From contig NW_002476082.1 in the NCBI RefSeq assembly GCF_000189635.1, positions 62,001-126,000 of the forward strand: DNA of 64,000 bases, read 5' to 3'. This document shows, piece after piece, positions 39,401 to 51,460 of this stretch. The first letter of the stretch is position 1; each line of letters starts with the position of its first letter. Source of the DNA: Tetrahymena thermophila SB210. Taxonomy: Eukaryota; Ciliophora; Oligohymenophorea; Hymenostomatida; Tetrahymenidae. A model generated the notes under the pieces. That model saw nothing but the letters and a program-made list of their open reading frames with translations. It searched no databases and was not told where the DNA came from. The position numbers were made by a program, and so were the translations under genes.

Positions 39401-39907
39401 CAAAAATTTTTTTGAAAAAAGCAAAAACCAAATAAAATATGTTTTGTATCTAAATGAAGCAATAAAGAATTGTACTCGGTTGAAAACACTGATATTAAGT
39501 CTGAAGTAATCATAAATTTTAAAATACATAGATAAAAAATTAAAACCTAATTGTTATTTGAAGGCAAACTTAAATAAAAGATGAAGATGCTTTGAATATA
39601 AGTAAGGGATTAAACGATTTGAATAACTTGAATTACTATGAACTAAATCTTATGTAAATAAATATTTTTTAGTTTGATAAAATAATTTTAATGATATTTT
39701 ACTTAACTGCTGCATACATTATTACTTAAATGCTGCATAAATTATTACTTTTGATGCATAAGTTTTTATTATCAATCAAATGACATATTGAATATGATTT
39801 TAATAATAAGGGATAATAGTAGGATTAACGACATGAACATAAAAAGGAAAATATACGAATAATGCATAAGATCAAAGAAATTAGTTTAATTTTAATTTCT
39901 TAAATGA
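36423..39907 (+). CDS. Leucine-rich-repeat protein with one repeat per exon, ~637 aa
   Basis: Twenty exons: 36423-36470, 36521-36810, 36914-36963, 37022-37117, 37177-37269, 37320-37409, 37552-37641, 37832-37921, 38074-38163, 38216-38305, 38363-38452, 38506-38595, 38666-38743, 38850-38939, 38991-39080, 39136-39225, 39283-39369, 39422-39505, 39564-39653, 39811-39907. Exons 4-19 each encode one LRR of RNI type (e.g. SNKIENLGVESLFKAF then LSHLNKLCIDLR); eleven of them are exactly 90 nt and all introns there are phase 2. Exons 1-2 encode a polar N-terminus. The exon 2/3 junction does not keep frame with the donor at 36811, so exon 2 may end elsewhere or a small exon was missed. Likely a cytosolic protein-interaction scaffold. 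Confidence 0.78.
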
Positions 39908-40104
39908 TTGTTTGATTATTGATAATTTTATAAATTAATAAATACTTAATTAGTATATTAAATATAATATGAATGTGTTTAATATATATGTTTATATCTG
40001 TCTATCTTTCTATATATCTATCTTTCTCTCTCTTTATCTATCTATTTATCCAGTTCTCTTTTTAGTGTGAGTATTTATTTATCCTATATCAATTTTCAAA
40101 TCTT
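39908..40104. repeat. TATC/CTTT-rich microsatellite between convergent genes
   Basis: 39990-40050 is a pyrimidine-rich run of TATCTA, TCTTTC and CTCTCT units between the TGA of the LRR gene and the TGA of GAR1 (minus strand). It lies in the 3' flank of both. Confidence 0.75.
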
Positions 40105-40719
40105 TCAATTCTTGAAGTTCTTCTTGAAACCACCAGCATTACCTCCCTTGTTGAATCCTCCTTTATTGAATCCACCCTTATTGAAACCACCTTTATTATT
40201 ATTGTTGTTGAAGCCTCCCTTTTGGAAACCACCTCTACCACCAGGGCCTCCCTTTTGGATACCTCCAGGACCTCTTCTGGGACCACCGGCACCTTTGGGC
40301 TTGGGAAGGAATCTGTCAATAGGGAGGGTATCGTCCCAACCCATATAGAACTTATCACCAGGCTTGTAGGAATCAGCAGAAACACCTTCAACAAGCTTAA
40401 TAGAATAGTAGAAACCATCAATAGGTCCAAGAATTTCGTCGACAGTTCCGACTTTAGTTTTATTTTCAAGGTAAATACCTCTGTTGAATTTGGGGACCTT
40501 CTTGACATCGGTTGCCTTTACTACGATTTAATCACCGCAAGTGTGGGAGAATACGCAAACGGGTTCAACTCTTTCAGGGGGACCCATGTCACGGTTATTA
40601 TTTCCTCTGAAGTTACCACCTTTATTGAATCCGCCTCTGCCACCAGCGTTACCACCACCTTGTCTGAAGTCCTTTCTAGGACCAGCGTTATTAGCAGCTG
40701 ATTTGAAATCTTTAGCCAT
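40105..40719 (-). CDS. GAR1: H/ACA snoRNP subunit GAR1, 204 aa
   Basis: Single minus-strand exon, ATG at 40719, TGA at 40107-40105. One in-frame TAA (Gln, in CGDQIVVKATD) splits it under the standard code. Architecture is that of GAR1: a Gly-rich N-terminus (~1-50), the conserved beta-barrel core (~50-135: FSHTCGDQIVVKA, PKFNRGIYLENKTKVGTVDE, LGPIDGFYYSIKL, GDKFYMG) and a Gly-rich C-terminus. The C-terminal Gly region repeats GGFNKGG; most units use Lys where RGG is usual elsewhere. It acts with dyskerin, NHP2 and NOP10 in RNA pseudouridylation in the nucleolus (and in telomerase RNPs in some eukaryotes). Its G+C and C-ending codon use exceed its neighbours, typical of high expression. Confidence 0.92.
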
Positions 40720-41847
40720 CTCTACTTATTTGTTTATGATATTTATAATTAAATTTTGTTAATATTTTTGTTTGATTTGTTTTATCTTATATTTTATTAA
40801 TCTTTTATTCTTTTGTTTTTGATATGTTCAGTCTATCTTTTGATAATTTATCTTTCTTCATTCCAATCTAATTTTGTAGCTATCAGCCAACCAGCTTGAG
40901 CTTATCATTTTCTTTATAAATTTAATGAAGAATCTGCATTATATAATTCAAGATCTCTTTCAATCTATTAAACACTTTATATTAAAATCTATGAAAAACC
41001 CTTTATTTATTTAGTAATTTGCATATAATTTTTAATCCTTATTCAAGTTATTTGATTATTTGTTTATTTTGATCCTTTTCAACTATTCTTTAGTTTGACC
41101 ATCAAGCAATTAGTCTAACTATTAACAATTTCTTCTTTGAGCATGGATAGCATTTTTAGCTAATTTCTTTTTGGTTAATAATTTAAAATCATTTTTTCAA
41201 CTTTTCTTTTATTTAACAATTATTATTTCATTATTTTATTTTCAATAAAAAAATTAATTTTCTTTAAATTTAATCAAATTTTAAAACTTATCAAAAATAA
41301 ATTGGCAACTAAAATGTTTGAATATTTATTTTTATTTTGAAAGTTGGAATGGAATTTAGAAAGACACAAATGAATTTTTATTGGAAGAGAATAAAAATAA
41401 GTTAATTTTTTATGTTTTAATTTTTCATTATTTGTCATTTTTTTTTTTTGAATAAATAAATCCATATAAATTAACAGCTTTTTTTTCTTTTTATTTTTGA
41501 ACTTTCTACCATTAAAACTAGATAGAACTCAGTTTAAAAATAAAAAGAAGATTTGAATGTTTGTTTTTTTTAAAAATTACTCAAATTTTTATTAATATTT
41601 ATTAATGCTAATAATCAATTTAGCTTTTAATAAAATCAAGTAACTAAGATATTGCGGATTCACAAAATAAACATACAGTTAATTTTAATACTAATTTATA
41701 AAATAAAAGCACACCAGAAAGTTAAAAAAGATATATTTATTTAGCCTTCTCAATAAAGAATTAGGAGACAATCACTTTTGATTCAAAAAATATCGCGAAT
41801 TTCATTTTTAATATATTAATTTTTATATTAACTATTTTCTTAAGAGC
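40720..41847. other. Divergent promoter region of GAR1 and the coiled-coil gene
   Basis: 1.1 kb between the GAR1 start (minus) and the next start at 41848 (plus). Between 40740 and 41160 it is somewhat C/T-richer than other spacers, but I could not identify a snoRNA or other RNA gene with confidence. The rest is A/T homopolymers. Confidence 0.55.
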
Positions 41848-44800
41848 ATGAGTTTGAATGATTAGGAATATATGAATGACTATCTGATTAATCATAAAAC
41901 GTAAAACAACTCTAACTTAAATACTACAAAACTAACTGAAATTTCACAAATCATGAATTGTATAGACCAAAAGTAAAATTATCCTATTTTTTAAACACTA
42001 GAAAATCCTTCTCCATTACTTGCGAGCAATTATAAGGATAATAATGAGTAGTTATTGCAGTAAATAGAAGGTAATTAATTTGATAAAATTAAATATTAAA
42101 AAAAAATATTTTAAGTTAGCATTTAGATTTATTTGAGCAATTATTTCATTTTATTAAAAATAATTATTATTTCTAAGGTACTCCATATAACTTGATGAAT
42201 TTGAATTTTCCTTAGAACAATAGCAATCTAAGCTCTTTGCCACACACTGAAATGAAAACTGATTAACATCCTTATTTTAGTAATATTTCACCTGTTTCCA
42301 GATTTTAGACAAAAATTAGTATTATGGGTAAATAGTGCCCAGTTACAGGATCTGCTAGATCATCTTAAATAACTCCAAGTAACAGCAGTAGTGTTTTATA
42401 ATAGAATAATTTAACAAATCCTTTTACTCCATCTAACATATTACCAAACAAAAATCATCTATATACAGGACCTTAAACAAGTAGCTTTATTTAAAATGGC
42501 AATAATACAAATAATAGTAGTCACTCAAGTGTTAGCAATAGTAGATTAAATATAAATAGAAATAATATAGACAGCATTAAGGGTGATGAAAATTAGTATA
42601 GCCTCAGTAATAATATTAACTTTAATAATACTAATTTGATTAGCTAGCCTTTGAGCTTTAATAAATATTAGCTTAGCTAAAATAACAATAAATTATTCTT
42701 TAAAAATGAGCTAAGTCCTAATTAAAAACAGAATGCAAGCACAATAAAATTATTAGCAAAGATAAAAAATTAAGATGAGCTTAACTACTAGAGCGAGATG
42801 GTTTAAGTTGATTAGTATCTTTCTAAAGTCTATAACTAAAAGATGAATAGCAGCAGAGAAGAAGATCCTCCTAATTTTGGTGCTATTTTGGCAAAAAGAA
42901 CTTCTCCTCCTTTAAAAGGAAAAAACATTCAAAATTCTAAATCAAGTGCTTTGAATTCTAATAATTCACAGAATCAGAGTGGAATTTTATAATTTACTAC
43001 AATTTAATCTTAAAATAACCTATTAAACGCCAATAATAATTCTATTTCAGGTCTGGCAAATAATTAAAGTGCTGCATATACACAGATAAATAATTTTTAA
43101 AATAGTTCTTAGAAATATTTAATGAATAATTTAAATCATCAATCTGTCCTTAATTAAACAAGCGATAGCTTAAAGAACAAAAGTGCTTTTGGTGTTTTTG
43201 GCTTGAAGGACGAAAGAAGCATACAAGAAAGCAAAGCTTACTTGCAAGCAATGAGAGCTCTTCAAGAGAGAATCAAAGAGCTCGAGAAGTAGCTTTCTCT
43301 GAAGAGTGAAAATGAAATAAGATTGCATGTTGAGAGTTAATTTTAATAGAGTCTTGAAGAGAGTAGTGAGATTATAGAAAATTTAAATAATAAAAACATA
43401 ATCCTTGAAGAATAGATAGGTCATTTATTAAATGAGATTTAGCAATATAAAAATGTAATAAATGAAAGAGAAAAGGAATTCTAGTAATAAAGAGAAGAGT
43501 GGCTAAAGGGTAACTCAGAAAGAAATGCTATAATTGAATCTCACATATAAAAATAATCTTAGCTTAGCACACAACTGTAGGAAGAAATAGAAAGAAATCA
43601 TTAGCTTTAAATTGAAATAAACGAAACTTAATAAAAATGGTAGTTACTTCACCAAGAGCATTAATTGATAGAAGCAAAGAGAATCGAACAATTGCAAAGA
43701 GATTTTGATGATGAAAAAAGTTAACATAATGAACTGAAAGGTTTATGTGTTAAGAGTTCTGAGGAAATAGAAACTCTTCTTGCCTAGAACAAAGCTCTGG
43801 ATCACAAGCTCTAAATAAGAGAAAAAGAATTTGATGAGTACAGAATATAATATAATTAAGGACACGTGGATTTGCTTAAAGATCAAATAAGAGAGTAAAA
43901 AGAATATCTTGATAAGATAGAAGATAAAATAAAATAGAATTATGAGTCTAAATTGTAATAATTAGAATCAGAACTAAACAATTAACGATAAGTAGAAAAG
44001 CAGCTTAGAAATGAGATAAAAGAAATGTAAAAAAATAAACTTTAAAAGTAAATAGATTAATTTAATTAAAGTATTAATTCACCTAGTTCGAATAATAAAT
44101 TAATTAATAATTAAAGTGTCCTTTAAAATAACCAAAGACTAAACTAAAATAATGCTATTGCTAATGATGCTAATTCGATAACTAGTAATGAATATCAGCA
44201 AAACTAAATCTATTAATAATATAACCAAAATTTCAACTCAGTGTAAGAAAATAATTCGCATAGTGAACTAGAGAAATACTTAAATCCAAAATAAACGTTG
44301 ACAAATACATATCCGAAGCAATAAGCTAATATAATTAATAATGAATTGTCAATTCCTTAAAATTAGCTTAATATTTAATAGTAGAACACTATTTAACAAA
44401 ATATATAAAAAAATATGCAAAATTTTATTAAATTAAATAACTTTTAAAGCAATAATTAGCAAATGTAGCTGTATTAGCAACCTCTATAAAGCCAACATCA
44501 AAGAGCTATTTCAAATTAAGTAAATGAAATAGAAAACTTTTCTCTACAAGAAGAAAGCGATTTGCTTAATTTTGATTATGATGAACTGTAGACACAATCA
44601 AGGATTAATAGCAAAAATTCTCCTAATCTTTATTCAAAAATTTAAAATTAAATAATATCTCTAGACTCTCCTTTAAGGAAAAGGTCTAAAAATAATGAAG
44701 TTATTTCTTCATCTCTCCAAATAACAAAATAATTCTAAAATGGATAAAATGTGAATTAGTATTCTTTTATGTTACCTAACAGCTCTCATGAAAATGATGT

Positions 44801-45771
44801 AATTGGGTCTCCTTAAAATATGTAATAAATTGGTAGTATTTCACCTTTTTACAATCCTTATCATAATTAAAATTAATATCATTAGTAAAGTCCAGATTTT
44901 AAAAATTAAAACTCCATTTCAAACAACGTAAGTAGAAATTAATTAAGCAATAATTCTAAAGAATTTTAAAGGATTCAAGTTACAGATTAGCAGTAAATAG
45001 ATAGCATTTAAAACAATTAAATGAGTTATCACAATATGAACAATAATAGTTAGTAATAGTTTTAATTATTATCTTAAAATTAAGATATGTATAATTTGAG
45101 ATAGAATTAAAATGAAAGAATCAATTAAAAATACTAGTAAATGTAAGCTTCTAGTTACCTTTAATACAGTGATGCAATAAATAAAGAACTAGAATATAAA
45201 AAGTAAGCTTTAGCTCTTGCAAACAAAAGAAGTAAATCATAAAACTAGTCTTAGCATGCTTAGTAACAGAATCAAATTATTAAGTTGCATAAAAATAGTG
45301 CAGATAATCTAAATAATACTGCTGATGACGAATTTAATCAAGATTATCCATCAAATTAAATAGGATAAGAGCTAATTAGAGATATATTTGAAGCAGAAAG
45401 CGAATTGAAACTTCTTAATTAGAGATATGAAGTCCTTCTAACTGAATCTAGAGTAAATTAATTTTATATTCAGAAATATTTTATACATTTATTTTTTAAT
45501 TTAGAATGAAGAAAATTCGAAGAAAAAAAGTGAGATCCGAAAAGAGCTTATTACCATAAATGAAAAAATAAAAGTATTAAATGAAAAGCTATATGTACTG
45601 AAAAAGAGAGAAAAATTCATAATGAATTAACAATTTTAAAAAACTTAAAATTTCTAAGAATAGTAACAAAACTCTCAATAAGTATAAAAAATGTAATTAA
45701 AAGATAATATTTAATTTCAATAATAATAATTCTAAGATCCCTACTAAAATTAGCAATACAATTAGTAATGA
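41848..45771 (+). CDS. Large coiled-coil protein resembling centrosomal Cep57, 1254 aa
   Basis: Three exons: 41848-42070, 42178-45452, 45505-45771 (TGA 45769). Residues 1-~410 are Asn/Ser-rich with SP/TP sites. A long coiled coil spans ~424-720 and opens SKAYLQAMRALQERIKELEK. That resembles the start of the Cep57 centrosome-localisation domain (consensus of the type SRA..SALKNLQ.KIR.LE). A Gln/Asn-rich linker follows, then a C-terminal coil (~1139-1225: AESELKLLNQRYEVLL, then EIRKELITINEKIKVLNEKL) whose spacing recalls the Cep57 microtubule-binding domain. Both ends matching in order supports a Cep57-like basal-body or centriole protein, but coiled coils give false similarity, so this is tentative. 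Confidence 0.6.
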
Positions 45772-47796
45772 TCTGTAATAATTTTTAAATTTAACTCGAT
45801 TATAATTAAAAAATTACTAATAACTTAAACATAAATTAAAATAAATTAATTCCTCACATAATTTCTTTTCTATATTACTTTAAAAAATATATTTTCATCT
45901 TAAAAATCTCAATTAATTTACTTCATGTAAACATACGTTTCACTTTATAAAAAATAATTATATAATCAAATTTATTAAAATAGAGTTTATTTTTAAAATT
46001 TTTATTATCAAAAGTTTCAAATTTACTTCATTCACATATATAATCAATCTTACTTTTTTTATTGATTTTCATTTATCTAAGTAGATACAAAAAATAAAAT
46101 CTTATTACATAGTAATAAAATTTAGATTAGTTTTTAAATTGTATAATAGATATTATGTCAATCTTTAAAGCAAATAATTTAAAATCTGATTAAAATCTCT
46201 CAAAAATAAATAAAGCTTCACAAATGTTTATAAAAATGATAAATTTTTAATTTTAAGTTTTTTAGTATTTTATTAAAAAATTGTTTTTCCTTTTATAAAT
46301 TTTTTTAAATTCGAAATTTCTTTCTATGAAAAATGAGGCTTTACTTTGAATAGTTTACAAATTCTTTTTGTTAAAAAATTTTTAATATGAAACTCAAAAA
46401 AATAAATTAAATAATTTTCTTATTTTAGAATTTAGCAAATAAATTTATCTTTATAATTAGGAGTAAAATAGAGTAAAAAAGAAAAAGCTAGGATTTCAGA
46501 ATTAGAAAAATTATTTTTCTTTTTTAATCATAAAGACTTTAAAAAATAAAAAATAGAAAATTTAAAATTTGCTAAATCAATAGCTAAAAGATTATTAAAT
46601 TTTTTAATTTTTAATTTCTAAAATCTTATTTAAAAAATATGAAATAAATTAGAGAATCAAAAATATTGAATGCTTTCCTAAGTTACAAAAAATTTACAAC
46701 CAATGAAATAAATTCTACTTTGAATGAGTAATCCCCAAAAAAAACTATATTTTTCTATTCATAAATTACCTTAGAAAAAAATAAAATAATATTTATCATG
46801 AGGATGGTTGATATTAATTTATAAAGATTTATATTTTCTTCTAAATAAAAAAGTAGAGTTGTTTTTTACTTATTTATTAATTTTAAATATAAATTGAAAA
46901 AGGAGCACTTTTAATTTAATGGATTGGCTCCTACTTGAGTGAATAGACAAGTAAATATCTCTATATTAAAAATAAAAATTTTAATACTTTAAATAATAAA
47001 TTAGATAAATAAGAAAAATTTTTAATTTTAGTAAATTATTTCGTTTTAAAAGCATTTGTTTTTTTGGGTGAGTAATCAATAAAAATCAAGGATATTTGAT
47101 TTTTGTAAAAAAATTAAATTTTTATCAGTAATTAATTATCATCGAAATAAAATTAGATATTGATATGATCTAAGATTTAATATAAATATTTGATAAAAAA
47201 TATATCACTAGAAATTAATTAGATCTTTCTTTGAGTTTTATTTAATCAAAAAATCTTGTTTTAGTTAATGAAATATGTTTATTTATTTATTTGGTTTATG
47301 ATATAACAAAAAAAATCAAAAGTAATAATATTCTATATAAATACTAATAAAATTTAAAATATATTTTAATACTAAAAATCAATATTTTACTGGCTTTGAT
47401 TTTTATTTAGATAATGACTTAAGAAAAATAATACATTTTAGTCAGATATTATTTTAATATATTTAATAGTTAACAAACTATAAACTTTTTGAATTCAACA
47501 TTTATTTATTAAAATTAGCGGTAATAAAGATAGCTTGAACCTTTTTTACTTGTATTTGTTAATTTTTCCCCTTTATTTTGGCAATAGATTTTGATTTTTC
47601 TTTAAATGAAATTTTATTGATTAATTTATTTGAATTAATCGTTGCAAGCATTATTAAAAATATTTGAGAAAACTTTTCCTTGATTCGCATTTGTTTATCT
47701 AAGCATATCTATTAAATATTATCCTCTGTATTTTCAATTAATAAAAAAATAAAATAACAAATCTTTTTAATTTTAAACAGTATTAGTTAGAAAAGT
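45772..47796. other. Intergenic, 2 kb
   Basis: No gene model could be closed. Plus-strand stretches at ~46440-46720 and ~47110-47600 are free of TGA in one frame, and a piece near 46900 (KGALLIQWIGSYLSEQ) is peptide-like. They lack compatible splice phases and may be a decayed LRR-type gene. The last ~60 bp precede the ATG of the secreted repeat protein. Confidence 0.5.
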
Positions 47797-50700
47797 ATGA
47801 AATCTAATTTTTTACTTCTATGTCTGCTTCTTCTAGCAGTTACATTTAGTAATGCAAAATTGAAACATGACAATTTTTCAGGTAACTTGAGAACCTCTGA
47901 ATCTGGTGATTAGGGTTCTTCTTCAGTCAAAAAATTATGTTTGGCTAGATAAATGCATAATAGAGATTGTCATGACGAAGCTTAAGATATTCCTAGATTC
48001 GTTTTTGACGGAATTGTTAGAAAACACCAAAAGCATTAATCTGCAGCAGAATACAATGAGTAATATTCATAATTTACTAATAGTTTTTAATTATCTATGA
48101 CTGCAACTTCAAAAAAATTTCTATTAGCATTTTTGATATCAATAAAACTTAAACATTTATGTTTTATTGTGTACTCTTGAAAATACAGAAAATTGTTGAA
48201 TCAATCAATATACTAAAAATATCAATAAATATAAAATAGTCTCTACAACTGCCTTAATTATGGTGAATCACATAAAAAATATTACACATGCGTGTAACAG
48301 TCTTTAGTTAAATGCCACCCTGAATTAGCTGCTGCTCCAGTTTCAAATTACACCCCTCTTATTACTAATACTAACTACCAATGGTTAGACGAACATTTAA
48401 GATAAGATGGTTGCAACTGTATTTACTTAAAATCTTAAAGCGCATAACTTGACTCCTTCAATAAATTCCTTTCTTAAAACCCTAATTTGAAGAGAATTGA
48501 ACTTGAAGCCAACAATATAGCTCAAAGTAAAATATTCATAGATAGATATTATAATATAATAAAGGAGCAATATCAACAATTTTATTTAAATAATTAATTA
48601 GAGAATACAAACGACAATGAATATTGGGTTTGCGTTCAAAATACTTCCAAGAATCTAATCAGATTATACAACTCATATGTCCCATTGTCTATTACCAATT
48701 AAAACTTCAAAGAAATTAAGATTAGATACCTCTAAAATAAATGTAACGACATTTACTATAGAGAATTAGAATCATCTATCTTTGCTGAAACTAACTATCA
48801 AAATGATGTTGTTTTGGTAAATCTAATCAACACTAAAGAAACTTCCTAATAAGACTTAATTAACAAAGTTGAAGTTTTGGAAAGATAATGGACTTCTGAA
48901 GTATTTACATTTTTTTCAATAGCAATTTACTTATTCTAACCTTAAATATTTAATATAGTTTGCTAAGTGCTTCTATGATTCAGTTCGTGGTGTAGTACGT
49001 GGACCTCAAGTAATATTTATTTTTATATTTTACTAAAATAAAATATTATTTTTAATAAAATAAAAATAGCCTTAGCCAGTAATTATTTAAAATTTGAATC
49101 AAATAATAAAATAAACTGTACAATAAAAAGCAAATTCATAAGCAATTAAAAATAGAAATATTAATATATCTTAATATAAATGATTAATAAACAATGTAAA
49201 AAGAATGAGAACCTAGATAAATTAATAAATTATATCAAGTTAATCGTTTTAAATAAACTCTAAAGAGCAAGCAAAGAATTGATAACTCATAGAATTCAAA
49301 AGAAAGTTATTCTATTATGAAATGCTACATATTCAATTTAATTGATACAAATTTATAAAAACAAACTTAAATTTTTATAAAATTCTAAACTTTGAAGATT
49401 GCATGATTATATTAGATAATCATTTGGTTTTACATGAATGATAAGCAATTAATAAATGGTTTAAAAATGCTTTTAGCTTTTAATTTAAAAACAAAGTTTA
49501 GCTTTATTAGGAATAAAGAGTTATTAAAATTTTTTATTTTATGGGAAAATATTTTCTTCAAAAATAATTTAAAAATAATATTTAACTTTAAATAGACTCC
49601 AGAGCCCAAGCCTGAACCAACTCCTGAACCTAAACCAGAACCAGTAATTTTTATTACTATTACCAAAAAATCCGAAATAATTTCATTCAATATTTATTAA
49701 AACATACTCATAAGATTATAACTATATCATCCTATATCAATTTCTATTTTACAAATAAATATTTATCTAAACAATAAAAATAATTAAATAAAATTCAAAT
49801 TTTAAATAGACTCCTGAACCTAAACCTGAACCAACTCCTGAGCCTAAACCAGAACCAACTCCTGAACCTAAGCCAGAACCTACTCCTGAGCCTAAGCCAG
49901 AACCTACCCCTGAACCTAAGCCAGAACCTACTCCTGAACCTAAGCCAGAGCCTACTCCTGAACCAAAACCTGAACCAACCCCTGAACCTAAGCCAGAACC
50001 TACTCCTGAGCCTAAGCCAGAACCTACCCCTGAACCTAAGCCAGAGCCTACTCCTGAACCTAAACCTGAACCTACTCCTGAACCTAAGCCAGAACCAGTA
50101 AATTTATTTTGATTAAATTTTAAAATCATTAACTTTAAAAAATTAAAACTTTTGAATAAATATTTCAATATTTAAGGCATGGCGTTTTTATGAATAAAAT
50201 AATTTTTTAAATAATATGAAAAAAAAACACCTATTAGCACAAATTAAATATTTTATTTATTTTTTTCGACCAAACCCACCCTATTAAAAGATATTTATAT
50301 AATAAAACTTCAATTTATTTAGACTCCTGAACCAAAACCTGAACCAACTCCCGAACCTAAGCCTGAGCCAACACCTGAACCTAAGCCAGAACCAACTCCT
50401 GAGCCTCAACCTGAACCAACTCCTGAACCTAAGCCTGAACCAACTCCTGAACCTAAACCTGAACCAACTCCTGAGCCTAAACCTGAACCAACTCCTGAGC
50501 CTTAACCTGAACCAACTCCTGAACCTAAGCCAGAACCAGTAATTTTTTAATTACAAACATAAATAATAGAAACAAAATAAGTATTGATTAACTAAAATGA
50601 AGTAATAATATTATCAATAAAAGTAAGATAAATCATAACAAAAATATACAAATAATTATGATAATCTTTATTAAATAAATAATTAATTAAAATCATCATT

Positions 50701-51054
50701 TTGTTTTAATAATATAAAAAATATCACTTAATGTTTCTATTTTATTAATTTTTTATATTACCATTAAAATTTTATTTAATTTAAATAGACTCCCGAACCT
50801 AAGCCTGAGCCATAACCTTAACCTGAACCAGTTGTTTTTAAATTTATTATTAATGTTTTTTAAATAGCTTCAAATAGTTAGATTTTAATTGAAATATTAT
50901 TCAATTTTTGAAAAAATCAAATCAATTTTAATAAAAATATTAGTTTTTTGTTTTTATTTAGATAAATAAAAAATCATTTTATTTATTTTAAATTAATTAA
51001 ATATTTTTTATAATAAAGACCCCAGAACCTCAACCTACTGAACCAACTAACTGA
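47797..51054 (+). CDS. Secreted or surface protein with Thr-Pro-Glu-Pro-Lys-Pro-Glu-Pro repeat tail, 537 aa
   Basis: Nine exons in consistent phase: 47797-48059, 48240-48900, 48959-49009, 49070-49078, 49596-49643, 49810-50097, 50323-50538, 50789-50830, 51019-51054 (TGA 51052). The start [20 protein letters not shown] is a clear signal peptide. The ectodomain (~20-325) has spaced cysteines (LCLARQ, RDCHDE, YNCLNYG, VKCHPEL, DGCNCIY, ENK-type YLQNKCND, FAKCFYD), suggesting disulfides. The tail is an eight-residue Pro/Glu repeat in several exons, then a short final peptide TEPTN. The exon at 49070-49078 is only 9 nt (PQP). No GPI signal is evident. Likely secreted, in a granule or at the cell surface; family unknown. 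Confidence 0.75.
49596..51054 (+). repeat. 24-bp coding repeat array, split over five exons
   Basis: Tandem 24-bp units of type ACTCCTGAACCTAAGCCAGA + ACCT. There are two units in 49596-49643, twelve in 49810-50097, nine in 50323-50538, and degenerate ones in 50789-50830 and 51019-51054. Every exon starts ACTCC or ACCCC directly after an AG and the repeat exons end in ..GAACCA before GT, all phase 0. Units 4-6 and 8-10 of the long exon are nearly identical blocks, suggesting recent block duplication. At the Lys position some units have CAA and others TAA. Confidence 0.9.
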
Positions 51055-51460
51055 GCCTAAATCATTTTAAGTAGATTGTTAAATTTAAGAATAAATTATT
51101 AAAAATTTTTTAAATAAAAGAATGAAGGTAGATATTGAATATCAGTGAATAATACTAACTCAATTTGTATTTATAAAATTATTGTAATATTTGAAACATA
51201 AAATAATTTATTTTATTTTTTTTGTTCTTTAAATGTCATTATTGAAGTTAACTACTGCATTGACTAATTAACTTAAGAATTAAAAAATTTATATGTGAAT
51301 CTTTTTAGAAGATATTTTTTTATTAACTATGATTTATTAATAGTAAAAAACATTCTTAATTAAAAAAAATATTTGTTTGTTTAAAGATACTTTTATCAAA
51401 ATTTGAATAGTAAATTAATATATAAAAAAACAAACAAATAGAAAGTAGAAAATTCAGTGA
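51055..51460. other. Intergenic
   Basis: AT-rich spacer holding the 3' end of the repeat-protein gene and the promoter of the next. Nothing else recognised. Confidence 0.6.

Noticed and set aside
40067..40762. Several open frames on both strands, including Pro/Leu-rich ones
   Set aside because: All are shadows of GAR1; the real frame is the minus-strand 40719-40105 with one TAA read as Gln.
46440..47600. TGA-free plus-strand stretches with LRR-like peptides
   Set aside because: Frames could not be joined with GT-AG introns and the periodicity is weak; kept only as a remark in the intergenic entry.
47906..48100. 64-codon plus-strand frame
   Set aside because: It is out of frame with the signal-peptide exon (47797-48059) that joins in phase to the next exon.
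49430..50168. Minus-strand frames encoding Gly-Ser-Gly-Leu repeats
   Set aside because: They are the antisense shadow of the 24-bp Thr-Pro-Glu-Pro-Lys repeats of the secreted-protein gene and cross its introns.
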